Below are positions 21,150 through 33,859 of a DNA stretch of 64,000 nt, piece after piece (position 1 is the stretch's first letter; every line of letters starts with the position of its first letter). The stretch comes from Hyperoplus lanceolatus (lineage: Eukaryota > Chordata > Actinopteri > Uranoscopiformes > Ammodytidae), in the NCBI GenBank assembly GCA_026929865.2, contig CM049395.1, positions 17,058,001 to 17,122,000 on the forward strand, given 5' to 3'. Below the pieces are notes generated by a model. It was not told where the DNA came from and did no database searches. It was given only the letters and a program-made list of their open reading frames with translations. The position numbers and the translations under genes are program-made.

Positions 21150-23110
21150 GGTTTCATGGTGACGTGTTTTCAATACGCAGGCTTATGTTGCAGTTTGACC
21201 TTAATGTTTGTAAACTATTGATGCTATTGATGGTATTAATATTCTGCATTAAACATTGCATTTGTATCAAAAACAGTACATAATTGGTCAAATTAGACAA
21301 TAACATTCTGCTGTTTCAAACGTAAAACTGAATGATGCCTCTTAGCTGCCCGTTTGCTACTAGACATTTTCACGTTGATACTGAAAGAGTTTGTTTGTTG
21401 TCGAACGAGCACAGTTGTTGAAAACAGCTTAGTCATAGGTTTCTTTTTCCGAAGCCACCTCCAATTAGCAACTGTGGAGTTGCGTTTGTCTGTGAAAAAT
21501 ATATTTGAAACAATACTGTATTCCATCAGTTTGATTTCCATGATTTTGAATAATACAATAAGATACAACAGGAACAAACACTGTAGGGTTCTTGAGATTG
21601 GCTTTGTGATAGCCTGTCGTTCACAGCAGGCTTGGAGATACACTCTGTTCCCTGTAGCTGCCTGAAATGTGATGCATAAAAAGACAAACTGCTGTTCTCT
21701 CTTTTACTGCCACACCGTGAATAAGGGCACCCTTGACGAATATAATGCTGAGACCAGCTACAGGAAATGGCCAACACGGTGCCGTTTCTTGACAGGAGAA
21801 GCTTGAGTCATTTTTAAAGTATGCCTCCATATTGCCTTCACATTTTAAAGACTTGTGTAAAATGAATACCTGCCAACTTCATTTGCAAATGACCATAAAA
21901 GTGTTATGAACTGTGTTGCCAGTAAAACCAAGTACTGATTTCAGATGAGAATTAAACAGACATTGACAGCCATATTCTCCGCATTACACCTTTGAAGTTA
22001 AGTAGCCTTAATGTCACACTGTGAATTTTTTTTAATCCTTGACGTGATTCAACGTTGATATTATCTTACCTGAACAATATTAAGATTTGTGAAGCTATTC
22101 ACCCACACTTATCTTGTTCACTCAGAGTTGATCTATCACTGTGTCTATTGTATGCCTCATAGCAGCCTTTTCATGCTTTGACAGTATAAAAGACAGCAGA
22201 GCAGGGAGGTGCTGAGGACTGTTTTTGTCTGTCATCGTGTTCCATGCTTAATCCCACAAGCCCCAGCAATGCCTGGTGGAGCAGTGTGTGGGGGAGGGAG
22301 CTGGTGCAAAGCACGCCTTCCTCGTTTTTCCTGCTGCTCTGAAAGTGGCATGGGGGATGGGCCGTGAGGAAGCCTGTTTGATTCCTTAAATCCAGGACAC
22401 TGAGTCGTGCACACAAGCCGCAGAATCTCCTTGGGGCTGACGCTATGAAAGCAAATATCTGGAAAGTCTTTGTAATCATAATGTATGTGGAATGAAAAGG
22501 CTTTTGAGGGTGATCCACATGAATTGGTTGACAGACCTGAATAAAGGAGAGGTCACAACTGCTTTTAAATAGCTGGCTGGTGAAAGGTATCCTTGAAGGC
22601 ATGATGACATAAAGGGTGTGATTATATTGCATCCACATTGGTTTGAAGAGCAGTTTATGGTTGGCAACACTAGTAAATGGATGTGCTACGAATGTATGAA
22701 GTAGTGATTTATTTTTTCTTAAAAAACCAAACCAAGCAAAATCCATACAATCTGGATGAGCCTTATTGAACTCATACATATACAAGGAACCTGACCCCAG
22801 TTTCACATTGCTGTTGCACAGTAATAGACATAACTGCTTGGAACAAGGGCACCGCAGATGAACAAATAAAGATAACAAATATACACAACTATTATGTAAA
22901 CAATCTGTGGGAGGAAGAGGGTAAGAGTTAGGTCAAGCAAAGCAAAAGGCCAGTATAGATCCAAACCTCGCGCTGAAACTAAAGAGGTTGATGATATCTT
23001 CTCATACACAATTGAATAACCACAGCTCTATCATTTATATAATTGGTAAAAGGCAAGGTTAAGGACAAAATAGACATTGCGAAAAAACTGAGTTGTTAAC
23101 TTATAGTGAA
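21150..23110. other. Intronic stretch, largely unique
   Basis: No element ends, microsatellites or exon-like frames were recognised. The part from about 22130 to 22880 has balanced composition and long open frames on the minus strand (22171-22878) without known motifs. These are probably chance frames, and conserved non-coding sequence is possible. Confidence 0.5.
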
Positions 23111-23153
23111 ATAACTGAATGCCATGTTTTGAGAAGACGTGGCATTCAGTTAT
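23111..23153. repeat. 16-bp hairpin with 11-nt loop
   Basis: ATAACTGAATGCCATG and CGTGGCATTCAGTTAT are reverse complements with one mismatch, separated by TTTTGAGAAGA. Confidence 0.88.
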
Positions 23154-23210
23154 TCTGTCAAGCCAGCTAAATCTTGGTGCACGTATACCTGTGCTTTTAC
23201 CGCACTGGTA

Positions 23211-24579
23211 CAGGGTTTTTCCTGGCTCAGAATGGGCCTTTGGGGGGTCAGTACGCGACCAACTTTTTTTGGGGTCGCGACTGTGCAACAGTAAAGGCAA
23301 ACGGTTTGTGTATTTTAAGAGGGTGTGGGGTTAGGAGAGGGCAGTTTCTGTCCAGCTAAAGAGCATTTCAGTTAGCCTGTCAATCACTGCGTTACCATGG
23401 AGCTCACTGACACTTATGAAATCGCAATAAACAACCTGTAGATATGAAGTCAAAATACTAATAATGACTAGGCCTACCTATTTAATACTTTAATTGTTTC
23501 TAATTGATTTAAACCATGGAAATTGCAAGAAGGTAGGGCGGCTCGATTATGAAAAAATCATAATCATGATTATTTTGATTAATCACGATTATTAAAGACA
23601 GTTAATCATTGATTTAAGACCATTATGCATTTATTTTACTTTTAACAAGGTTTTTTTTCTAATAACACCATGACTTTGGACTTTAAACTAAGGCCTAATT
23701 GAACTGAAAACAGGGAGAATAGAAATAGGCTAAATAAGTGAAACATATTTTTTATAATTGAATAAAATAAATATGTCAAAATAAAAATAACCAGTTGTAA
23801 ATGGTGTTGATAGGGCACGTCTTTTGATAGCATTAAATGTAAGGGCATGATTTATTTATGTCAAGGAGCAGGGTGGACAGGCAGTTGCATTGTAGTGTTG
23901 ACAGTTGTGGTGGCAGGAGTCAAGGAGCTTTAAACCTACTGTGTTTTATGCATTGATTGCTTGGTCATAGACCACTATGATTCGACTTAAAGTGAATAAA
24001 CAATTGGTCGGGATGTTTAGAGGTGCAGATCAGGTCGTATATGCCTTTTTTTTCCTATCTCGCGCGGTCGCGTATGTCACGTGACTCGCGTGTCCACGCG
24101 TGACATATCTTGCACATTATTTTAGTTTGTTGTGAGTCTGAAGTGTTTTCAGACAACACAATTAGTTGTACCTTTATTCTCGTCATCTAGAAGTTTTTCA
24201 AAACACCTGGCAACATCTCCCTCGTACTCTCTGGACCAGCCGATAGCTAAGCTATCAGGTGAGGGAGGTGCCGAGCGGAGCTCATAGCAGAAGGGTACGC
24301 TGCATTTACAAGCCTACATGCGTGCGGAACAATGATAGTTTAATAACGATTATTTAGTTTTCATGCTTGAGGGAAGCCGTAATAGTAATCGAAAATTAAA
24401 TTCAAGTTATTGCCCAACACCTCAAGAATGATGACTTAAATTGGGCTGAATTTGGAGAGGTTTTAAATAGCTATATTTATTCTCAATCTTTATCATTTTG
24501 GTGCTCCTGATTTTCCTTAGGCGCTGGATAAATCCACTTTGGCGCGCGCCAAAACTTTCTCTATGCAGGAAAAACCCTG
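23211..24579. mobile_element. hAT-like element, 5-bp TSD TGGTA, with second hAT inside
   Basis: Left end CAGGGTTTTTCCTGG and right end GCAGGAAAAACCCTG. TGGTA lies directly outside both ends (23206-23210 and 24580-24584). CAGGG..CCCTG ends with a 5-bp duplication fit the hAT5 subgroup. Outside the nested hAT at 23534-24422 only about 0.48 kb belong to it, with GGTCGCGA and GGCGCGCGCC words near the ends. Confidence 0.82.
23534..24422 (-). mobile_element. hAT element, family E, imperfect 8-bp TSD
   Basis: Left end TAGGGCGGCTCGATTATG and diverged right end TTATTGCCCAACACCT. Flanking 8-mers CAAGAAGG (23526-23533) and CAAGAATG (24423-24430) match at 7 of 8 positions. Both ends carry TAATCATGATTATT-like words. 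The right half is related, inverted, to the left part of the composite at 5224. No transposase was found. Confidence 0.83.
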
Positions 24580-24584
24580 TGGTA

Positions 24585-26323
24585 CCGAGATGGCTCTGTA
24601 TATATTTCGACAGTAAATGCTAAGCTTGCTGCCAACCACCAAGTGGACTGACATAACTGCTCTGCATCAGTCTCATGCAGTGTGGTTTCTGGCTGTGACA
24701 TAGTGCTGAAATCCACCGTAACATCAGACGGAAACATAATCCCTGTGCCTATTGAATGAGCATTTCACATGAATGTTTTTTTGTCACAGATGTGGTAGTA
24801 GAATCCCATTTCCTCATCTCACAGTAGCTAGTGCTTGATGGTGTCCACAGGCTACATTTTTTGGCAGCCTGCAAACTGCAAAATTGATACTGATTCTAAT
24901 GTATGAAAAGGGTGTAGCAGGGAGGTGAAAACATGGCTCCTGACCTGCCTCACAACTTCCCATGTGCCCTGTGACTGAATCAGGGAAATCCTAGTTATGT
25001 TTATGTGAGAGGTTCAAAATTCTCTATATTTTTATTCATTGCAGGTTGAGAGAGAAGTTGAATCTGCTCCTTAATGTCTTTACGTTCCCTGATTATATCA
25101 TATACCAGTTCCAATTTTTAATTGCTAAAGATACTATGTGTATTATGAACAGTTAGGTTAGACAATAAAACAAACTACAATTACTAAAGATGTGTCAGCC
25201 TCATTACAACCTGACTGTTAATTTAAAAGAACAAGCTGTTCCACATCTAATTTAATTCAGGCATTAATCAGTATGTGTCTCCCCCTCAATCTTGTTCTCC
25301 ATGGTAAAGGTGTTGTAGAGTGGCTGTTACTGGCATTGTCTGTGTCCCGAGTTAAAGCTCCCCAAAGCTTTGCCTCTCGTATGCTGAATAAATCATCTTT
25401 ACTTCCTTCGTACCGTGCTAACCACCTCCGAGTGCATCTCACTCTCCCACCTTTCATTATATGGATCCAGAGGAGTAAGGCATTCGTCAGCTGCTTTAAT
25501 GTGCCACTGGCCTTGATAAATGGAGCGACTCACATGGAAAATTACATTGGCCGCAATGTTACTTTGAAAGGGGGGGTGAGGCTGCACTTGAATGAAAGAG
25601 CACAGCCACTCTGCATTGCTACCGATGTCCTGCTTGCGATATTTTGCCTATGCCTGATTGTTCCTATTGTGTTACTGCTCATTCCTTTTAAGTAGTGCCA
25701 GGGCTTTTAAGGGCGCTGGAATAGAAGAGAGGTTGTGACTTATTTAAAAAAAAGATGAGTGAGTAACACCAAGAATCTCATTACAAAGTGGGGCTTACCT
25801 GTCTATTTCTTTGTAAAGTAAATTCTGTAGAGATGAGCAGAGTTGTTGCTTTAATAACGGGAAAATCCAAACGATGTATTAAAAATATGTATGATTGTCC
25901 GCATATGGTAGGTCTTCTTTACATCTGGCACACGTGTGCAGCGTCTTTACCCAAATGTCTCCTCTTTTCCAGACATTAGTGATGTATTAAACTGCAACTG
26001 TCAGAACTGTTTGTCCAGCGGTTGAATCGCTTCTGAGTGATAGCACATCACATTTAATCCTAAATCCTATGATCAATGTTCTTTTCCACAGAATGTTGAT
26101 AAATGATAGTATTGAATGATCTCCCACGTTAGTTCAGTTCCTTGCCGTTTGTGATTTCTGTGTTGTTGCCTCTGCCTGTTTGAGGCGTTCACCCTTAGGG
26201 AGTCCCTCCCTACTACAGGAAGAAAACATTTGACACTAATTGTTTTCCATGTATGCCACCAGCAGCTGCCTCACAATAATGTGAACTGGTTTGAACATGT
26301 AGGCAAATCAACCACTAAGTTTA
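24585..26323. other. Intronic stretch, largely unique
   Basis: No element ends were seen. 25257-25720 contains an open frame of 140 codons on the plus strand with a hydrophobic C-terminus but no recognised family and no splice or gene context. It also holds a GC-balanced stretch around 25490-25600 that looks unlike the surrounding AT-rich DNA. Confidence 0.5.
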
Positions 26324-26328
26324 TAACT

Positions 26329-27519
26329 CAGTGTTTCCCCCAGCGCTTTATAGTTAAGGCGGCCGCCTTAGCAAAACCAGCCCCCCGCCTTGACTACTGA
26401 CCGACCAAAAAAAAAAAAAAAAATTAAATCTTTAATTTTTTTATTTTTAGTGCTGCACAATTAATGTACTAGCAAGCGCGATGTGTGATTTTTCATGGTC
26501 AGAAATGCGCGAAAGGCCGTGATTTGGGGTAAATAAATGTGCACATATGTCTCCAAGCGTTTCTCTCTGCTCAGACTATCAGCTGCTCTGTGTCGGGGGC
26601 TCTGCGCGCGCGACCGTGCCGCGCTGCGCGTGACTACGGCATGTACGCGGGAGAGTAAACGAGCAGCAGCAAACCGACATTTAACCGGTGGCGATAATAA
26701 ACGCAGTGCGGTTCTATGGGGATATTTAGCTGAACAGAAAGAAGTGCTCTGCAAAGCTAGACTAGTTTAAGACTCCACATCACCGTGGCAACACAACTTA
26801 TCGGCTCATACAGCGCAGAGAAAAGTCTGATACATGCATGAGAGTGATGGCCCAGGCACCTTTCAGTAAGTTTACAGAAGTGCACACTGTAACTGTCTTT
26901 GAAATGCATTAGTCATTTTAAGGGAAAAACACATTGTATTATTATAATAATTGAATTATTTTTCAAACAGCATCCTTGTGTAGGCCAAGAAGATTAATTT
27001 TTCTGAATTTTAAATGCTGCTTTATTTTTATGTTTTAAATTTGTAAATACATGTTCCAAAACAACCAATAACCTCTGTATTTAAAAAGAAATGAAGCAAG
27101 TAGGCTAATAATAACCATATATGAATTAATCGCATCACAGTTGTCCACAATAATCTCACAACAGTCCCCCATCCAAAAAGGAACTTTAAAAAGCACTTTG
27201 ATGTGCATACACATGTTAAGTGTATGGTCCATTATTTTTATTTAGTGTGTCTACTCTGCATGGTATTGCACCAAAACAGTAGAATTTCTTTAATTGTATT
27301 TTTTTTGTCTGCATGTTTGCACAAAATGTGCACATAGCAAACAAAATTGCACAACTGTAAGGTCAGTGTCATTCAAATAAACAGAACTATTTCTTTAGTG
27401 CGCATTGGCATCTTTGAGCAAAATACCCCCAAAATTTTCGCCGAGGCGCGTTGCGCCGCGCCTCCTGTACGGCTAGACAGTGACCACCTTGACTAAGACA
27501 TTTCCTGGGGGAAACACTG
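26329..27519. mobile_element. hAT-like element, 5-bp TSD TAACT
   Basis: Left end CAGTGTTTCCCCCAGCG and right end CCTGGGGGAAACACTG are inverted repeats. TAACT lies directly outside both (26324-26328 and 27520-27524). Near both ends the sequence is unusually CpG-rich (GGCGGCCGCC near 26359, GAGGCGCGTTGCGCCGCGCC near 27442). The 1.2-kb interior has no transposase. Confidence 0.83.
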
Positions 27520-27524
27520 TAACT

Positions 27525-28297
27525 TAACTATAATCAGGGAGGTTTATAAAATACCATTGACTATCTTAGTCAACAGCTGTTACAATAGATGTGGAAGGTT
27601 GAAATGTAATACTAACATAGCTGTGTTGCCATGTTTTCATTCAATGTGAACGTTCATGACCCAGGGATTCAATTTTTTTCCGCATACTAGGGCACATGCC
27701 ATGCATGCCACACATTTCAAGGTTTACAGTGTTGTTATCCCTCGCTGACGTGCCATTTCAAATCAAAAACAGCAAGCATAATCGCTGTTAATCAAAATGC
27801 CTTGTGTAATCACATGATGGGGAAAAACACACACTACAGCGAAACTCTGGTATTTTCAAATGTCACAAGTTAATGGCAGTTGGCATACAGAGATCAAACG
27901 GATTGTCGTGGGAAAAACCTGTTTCATTGGCATTAAAGATTTTAATCTTCAAACCTTATACAAATATAAAATGTTGGAAAAACTCAATTAAATATGTGTA
28001 TTTCTAACATCAAAAATATAATTGTATGGTTAAAATGTTTTCACCACTCAAACGTGCTTATCTATGATTATGTACTGTACATGGATGGGGCTTATCAGAT
28101 CACAACCGGTTGCAACCTCACAGTAAGTAATGCATAATGATAATATGATTAGATGTGAATACATTTTTAATACTTCAATCCATTGAAGTGCTACTAAATA
28201 AAAGCAATTTGACTGTTTATATTACCAACTTTTTTGCACCAACTGCATGTATTTCCTTTCTTGGAGTGGAAGTGAAACACATTTCACAAATATGCTC
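27525..28297. other. Stretch without recognised features
   Basis: AT-rich intronic sequence. Nothing recognised. Confidence 0.5.
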
Positions 28298-28300
28298 AAT

Positions 28301-31300
28301 TAGGCCATAAGGTGAACCCGTTTTTCGTTTCATCTCGTTCCCATGTCTGGGCACTAAATAATTTTTGGTTCTTAAAAAAGATATTTTGGTTTTCAATGAG
28401 AAAAAAAAGTTCTCCACTTGACATCCTGCAGTATTTTTTTAATTAGTGTTTAAAGTCGGGACTATTTCTTGCTTGGCGTAACAATATTTTCGTCCCGAGA
28501 GGTGACGTTTTTGTAACGTTCTTCACATTCGACCACTCGGGTAGCCACGCAGATCCAAGATGGCGATGTCAACAACGTCTAGCGATGAAGAGGAAAATAC
28601 GGAAAATACTCTAAAACATCGGAAACACAGTCCCAAGCTGGACAGGTTTCCATACATTGCTTCAAGGTGATGCTACTCTGCAAAAGTCAGCACTGCATTA
28701 TCTTCCAGTCATTGAGGCTTCACCGACAGAGATGTCAAAGATAAACACAATTCTGAAGCGAAGTGTCCAAATTGCTGATCGGCTTGAACTGGACCATATC
28801 GTGTTGGTGTTTGACCAAGCTATATATGCCAAAGCTCAACAAATCCGTTGGAAAGACGAAGACTTGACAAAGCGTCTAGTGATAAGACTAGGCGAGTTTC
28901 ACACATGCATGTCCTACCTCGGTATTCTAGGAAAAAGGTTTGGAGATGCAGGACTGCAAGACATACTCATTGAGTCTGAAGTGGTTGCCCAGAGGATCCA
29001 TCAATGGGGTGATCAGTGGTCATCAGTATAACCGCAGCATAAGGGCGCACAAGCTTATGTACGAGTGTCTGCAACTCGCCAGAGTAAACACCTTCCTGGA
29101 CTCTTTGCCACCAGCAGAGAGATATGAGTGTTTGGATGTTATTGAGGAGATAAAATGTGCATTCCCAGAGGGAACAATCAAAGTTTTGGGTGCTAATGAC
29201 AAATTTGAAAAAAATGTGTTATACGTGTATGCAGAATATGTGGAAAGGAGAAGTGCAGTCAACTAAACATTTGCATTCTGGAGTTCATACATCGATATGG
29301 TTCAAACACTCCTTCTGTTTGTGAGAGCAACAAGAGAATCTGACTGGCAACTCCACCTGTCAACAGTTCGATTGATGATGCCGATGTTTTTTGCCTATGA
29401 TCGTGTGAATCATGCTAGGTATCTACCTGCATACTGGCTGGAAATGGTCAATTTGCCTGTAACACATCCTTCTTGCCACAATGACCTCAGCGTTAAAGGC
29501 CAGTGGACTGTCCAACGTCAAAGTGTCCATGGATTTGCCTCGATTGCCTGTGACCAGGCTATTGAGCAAACATGCAACCGAGATTCCAAGACAAAAGGTG
29601 GATGGACAGGGATAACACAGAATCGAGCTGCAGTTTATCGCTGGATATTATCACAAAATGAAAGGGCTGCTATAACAAGAAAATGTGAGTCAATGGCAGG
29701 TAAATCTCCTGAACAACGGAAACGGAAAGACCTTGACAGCACACGGATTCATGCTGATGAAAAGGCTGTGGCTAGAATAAGTTCCACCCTAGATTCTATG
29801 CTGAACCCTTTCGACACACACCATGAAGGTATTGTGTGTCTTAGCTCTGGGACAGTAGCAGTTGAAGAAATCAAGAAGGATTTGCTCGCAGCTCCAGACA
29901 AGAGGGAAAAAGCTGTCAAAGAGTTTATGGACCAGCGACTTTTGTCAAAAATCTGTCGACATATTCGCTCCCATCAAGGCACTTAATCTGAAAACCTTTA
30001 GTGACCAGGCAAAGACGAAGAAGAAATCTGCAGCGGGCAAGGATGTGATTCTACGGGCTGACAAGAAGCTGTTCTCTAGACTGCTCATAATAGGCCAGAG
30101 TAGAAAAATTTACCTTAGGGAGATTCTATCCTACTCACTGGGAACGGTTTCCTATCCTCTAGCCAGTATGGATGGTTCACTTGCCAAAACTAACAAATCA
30201 GCTCTTATGGATTTATTAGAGGCTAAAGGTGGGGACTGCCTAGTTGATACAATCCCAGCAAATGGAGCTATTCTGTTCGATGGCATGGCGGTCATACAAG
30301 CCCTTCAGTCCAGACCACCCACCTTTGGAGAGCTTGCTGAGACCATACTACAGTACATAGTCAAGCTGGCTCTGCAGCACAAGTGTGAAAGGGTAGACTT
30401 TGTGATAGACCAGTATCCTGAAATGACCATTAAAAATGTAGAACGGTCACGTAGAGCCGCTGGTGGCACACAACAGGTACAAATTTATGGAAGGACCCAG
30501 AAGACACCAACTCAATAGAAAAAGTTTCTATCTGATGGAACAATCAAAGCGGCACTGGCTGAATTCCTCTTTGATGTGTGGAAAGATGCTGATCTAACTG
30601 TTGTGCGCAAGGACTTGACTGTGTACATAGCACACGGAGAACTGTGTCACTGCTTGAAAGTAAAAGATGGTTCACAAACTGTAAATGCTGTCAAGGATCT
30701 TGAATGTGATCATGAGGAATATGACACTAGGGTGTTTTTACATGCACATCATGCTGCACAGGAACATGAAACAGTCATCATTAAGAGCCCTGATACAGAT
30801 GTGGCAGTTATTGCTTTAAGTCTGCAGAGAGATTTTCCATGTAGCTTGTATTTCTTCACGGGATTTGGCAACAGGACAAGAATCATTGACCTTGTTAAGG
30901 TGTCAACAGCCCTTGGAAACATTGTGTGTTCAGCACTTATTGGAATTCATACCTTCTCAGGTTGCGACTCCACAAGCGCCTTTCATGGCAAGGGGAAAAG
31001 AAAGACGTTTTCTGTTGCTTGCGAAAAGGAAGAATACCTGTCTGCATTTACACATCTGGGAAGCAGTTTTGAATTGGACCAGTCAACATTTGATGTGCTG
31101 AGCAAATATGTGTGCCACCTGTATGGCCAATCATCTGCAGAAAATGTCAACGATGCAAGGTACAGAGCATTCTGCATGGCATCATCAGCTTTGCCGGAAC
31201 TCTCAATGCCTCCTACAAGTGACGCCCTGCACCAACACTGCAAAAGGGCAAACTACCAGGCTGCAATAATGAGACATTCTCTCAAAGGTATAATGTCTGC

Positions 31301-32560
31301 CCCTTCACCCAATGGCAATGGATGGCACATTGAGGATGGGGAGTTAAAAGTTACATGGATAACTACAAATCCTGCCCCTGAGAGTGTGTTAAAGGTAGTC
31401 CACTGCAGCTGCAAGCAGAGCAAATGTGAGACAGGAAGATGTTCCTGTATGTCTGCAAGACTATCCTGTACTGATTTGTGTCGGTGCCAAAATTGTGCCA
31501 ATATTTCCATGGAAACAGAGGATAAAAGCACATGAGAAGATGGCTCTGATGATAGTGATGATAGTGATAGCTAAGAGATGAACAATGTCTCCCTCATTCA
31601 GAATATGCAACGTCACACTTAATCAGTTAGTTCTCTAATAAAAATTTGAGTTTTGCCACATTTGAGAAAAATCCCTCGGAGTATTTTACCATTTCTTTTT
31701 TTTTAGTTACTTAAGTTAGATACTTTAAAAATTAAATGTGAGGTTACAGTGCACCTGACCTTAAAAAAATATATAATATTCATAGTTTGAGTTTGTGCCA
31801 AAATTGAGGAAAATGTATCAAAGAATTCTTGAGATATGGCTTTAACAATGTGCAAAGTTAAGACAAAATAATTAAAACAATTAAAAAAAAACTCAAGACC
31901 TGCTGTGACATCAACACATTGTTTTGTTCATGTAAATATTGTTTTATACCATATTGTGTACATATTGTGAACTGTAATGCAGTTTTTGTTGTATTATACA
32001 TTTTTTTGCATTATTCGATATTTTGATTGATGTCAGCCATTTTGGGCCAAAGTGTTCTTTATTTTATTTTATTTTTTACTTCCTCTTATAACACAGTATC
32101 TACTGAAATTTTTAATGTATAAAACATCATTGTTTAGCAAAATGTACCATGTGTATGTTCAATTGTACAGGTTGCTATTCACTTATTTTGAAGTGTTTTT
32201 TTTTTATTTTTTTGTATATTTCATGGTTTAAATTCAAATTAAAGTATACTAATGCTAAAATACTTGTCTCAAATGTTAGGTATATGTATTAATGTCAATT
32301 TGTGAGAGAGATTTTGTTTCCAGAATGAATGTATACATTTACAAGAAAAAACAGCTGCATAAGATTTTCGTTTTTTTGTAATTCCTATTTTTATACATTT
32401 ATGGCTCTTAAAAAAATACTGCTGGATATTTTGCGGAGAACTTTTAACCTAATGTCCACAATGGCATTGTCTATGCAAAAATGCAAAAAAAGAGTAGTGC
32501 CCAGACGTGGGAACGAAAATCACTTTCTAGGCACTTTTTCCTGGTTCACCTTATGGCCTA
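28301..32560 (+). mobile_element. Academ-like DNA transposon, 4.26 kb, TSD AAT
   Basis: Left end TAGGCCATAAGGTGAACC and right end GGTTCACCTTATGGCCTA are perfect inverted repeats of 18 bp. A second inverted block lies further in (TTCCCATGTCTGGGCACTA near 28339 and TAGTGCCCAGACGTGGGAA near 32495). AAT flanks both sides (28298-28300 and 32561-32563). One long but broken gene fills the middle, followed by AATAAA near 31637 and an AT-rich 3' part of about 0.9 kb. A 3-4 bp duplication together with an XPG-type nuclease region is what is described for Academ. The superfamily call is inference, the element limits are not. Confidence 0.85.
28560..31574 (+). pseudogene. Transposon protein with XPG/FEN1-like nuclease and CXC tail, decayed
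   Basis: The frame opens at ATG 28560 with an acidic peptide (MAMSTTSSDEEENTENTLKH) that stops at 28668, so the true N-terminal region is probably partly deleted. The next blocks are LELDHIVLVFDQAIYAKAQQ and FHTCMSYLGILGKRFGDAGL, then HQYNRSIRAHKLMYE, YIDMVQTLLLFVRATRESDW, and SVHGFASIACDQAIEQT. A nuclease-like part follows: GAILFDGMAVIQAL, VDFVIDQYPEMTIKNVERSR, HEEYDTRVFLHAHHA, KSPDTDVAVIAL, GIHTFSGCDSTSAFHGKGK. The end is cysteine-rich: CSCKQSKCETGRCSCM and CRCQNCAN. The FDG, EExD, DTD and GCD motifs fall in the order of XPG-N and XPG-I regions. The gene shifts frame near 28990 and near 29950 and has stops at 29264 and 30516. Another stop at 31533 precedes an acidic DDSDDSDS tail. It resembles a high-copy protein family I recall from fish genomes. 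Confidence 0.8.
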
Positions 32561-32563
32561 AAT

Positions 32564-33851
32564 CTGTCTTTTCACTATAATAACCTTTGGGTCCAAGTCT
32601 TACATTTTGTACATTGCTAGACCTTGTAAATATGCCAAAAATGTGCAAATACTTAAAGTTGATGTGGAGTGTTTTATTTTATGACTTTATGTATGACTGT
32701 TATCTTGCAAACCTCCTTGCACTAATTTGATTAGTTGATACCCATTACTAAAAGGCACACGGGCATAGTCCAGCATTACTGCTCCTACACTTCACGCAGT
32801 TGCAATCAAGAGCCTATTTCCATTACAAACATTTTCAGATTCGGATTCCTGTGAAGCCTTTTCATCAACCTTAACCTTTGAAACCCATATTAGAAAATAG
32901 TTACAGCATAAACCACCATTTTACCAGATTTCTCAGCCCACAGATTCAGATATTGAAATAGAAGAAGAATGATTTGCTCTACAAAGTCTATACTCTTGTT
33001 GCTCAGGAAATCCTTGTCTGGAGGCACTGCAGGCTTTTTGTACTGGAAACGAGTATTTTCCAGTCATACACATTGCCTGTAGTCACCTTGACCGTAGTGA
33101 AAGTTAAGCTTGATTTGTTGCTTCCCAAAGGCTTTTGGGATTTGTTGTCACTTTTGATATTGAGTATAGAGTAAGCCAGCTTTTTACCACAAGTGAAATC
33201 CGGAATAATAATAATAACTTGTAAGGAATCACGGTGAAAGTCCTTAGCAGTGAAAGGATCAAATTCTGTAATGAGATCTTAACTGGCTGTTTTTTGTCGT
33301 CATGATTTTGATATATATCTCAATGTTTTACATTTGTAATGTCTCTTATCACAAATGTTTATGAGATAACAGTCTTAATCAAGATAGTAGTGTTTTAAAC
33401 TCATATTTGACATTTTCCCCAAAGCTAATCCAGGTGTATAATCCTCATAACCTCCTGCTGGGAGTGTGAATGCCATATTGTTGCTCCCTTGTATTTGAAC
33501 AGTCTGGTGATTCATAGTACTCTGACTCCCTCTTTCAAGTAGATTGCTTTCATTAGGCTTTTGTTGCCATAATCTGAAAACGAACCCTTCTGGTATTTTG
33601 GAACATAAAACAATTTATATTCCTTTCATCAATATAATTGTATTAACGTGTTGTGTTTTTATAGATTTTGATCTCTGAAAAGTAATTTGATGGGTCTGTT
33701 TAATCAGTTGACAGACATTGTTGTTGTAATTTAGCATTTGAAATGTGCCAGAGATCAGAGGCCTCTTGTCTTGTAATATGCTGCAACAAAGAGATTCCTT
33801 TTTGTATTTTTTTCTTAACAATTAATCAAAAACAAAAAGTGAGTTTTGTAC
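32564..33851. other. Stretch without recognised features
   Basis: AT-rich intronic sequence. The short (AAT)n near 33206 is the only simple repeat. Nothing else recognised. Confidence 0.5.
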
Positions 33852-33859
33852 CGTAATAG

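Noticed and set aside
22171-22878. 235-codon minus-strand open frame
   Set aside because: No recognisable domain, alternative start codon, and no gene context. Long chance frames occur in GC-balanced intron.
25273-25695. 140-codon plus-strand open frame with hydrophobic C-terminus
   Set aside because: No familiar motif, no matching splice sites or promoter, and antisense frames are also open there. Treated as chance.
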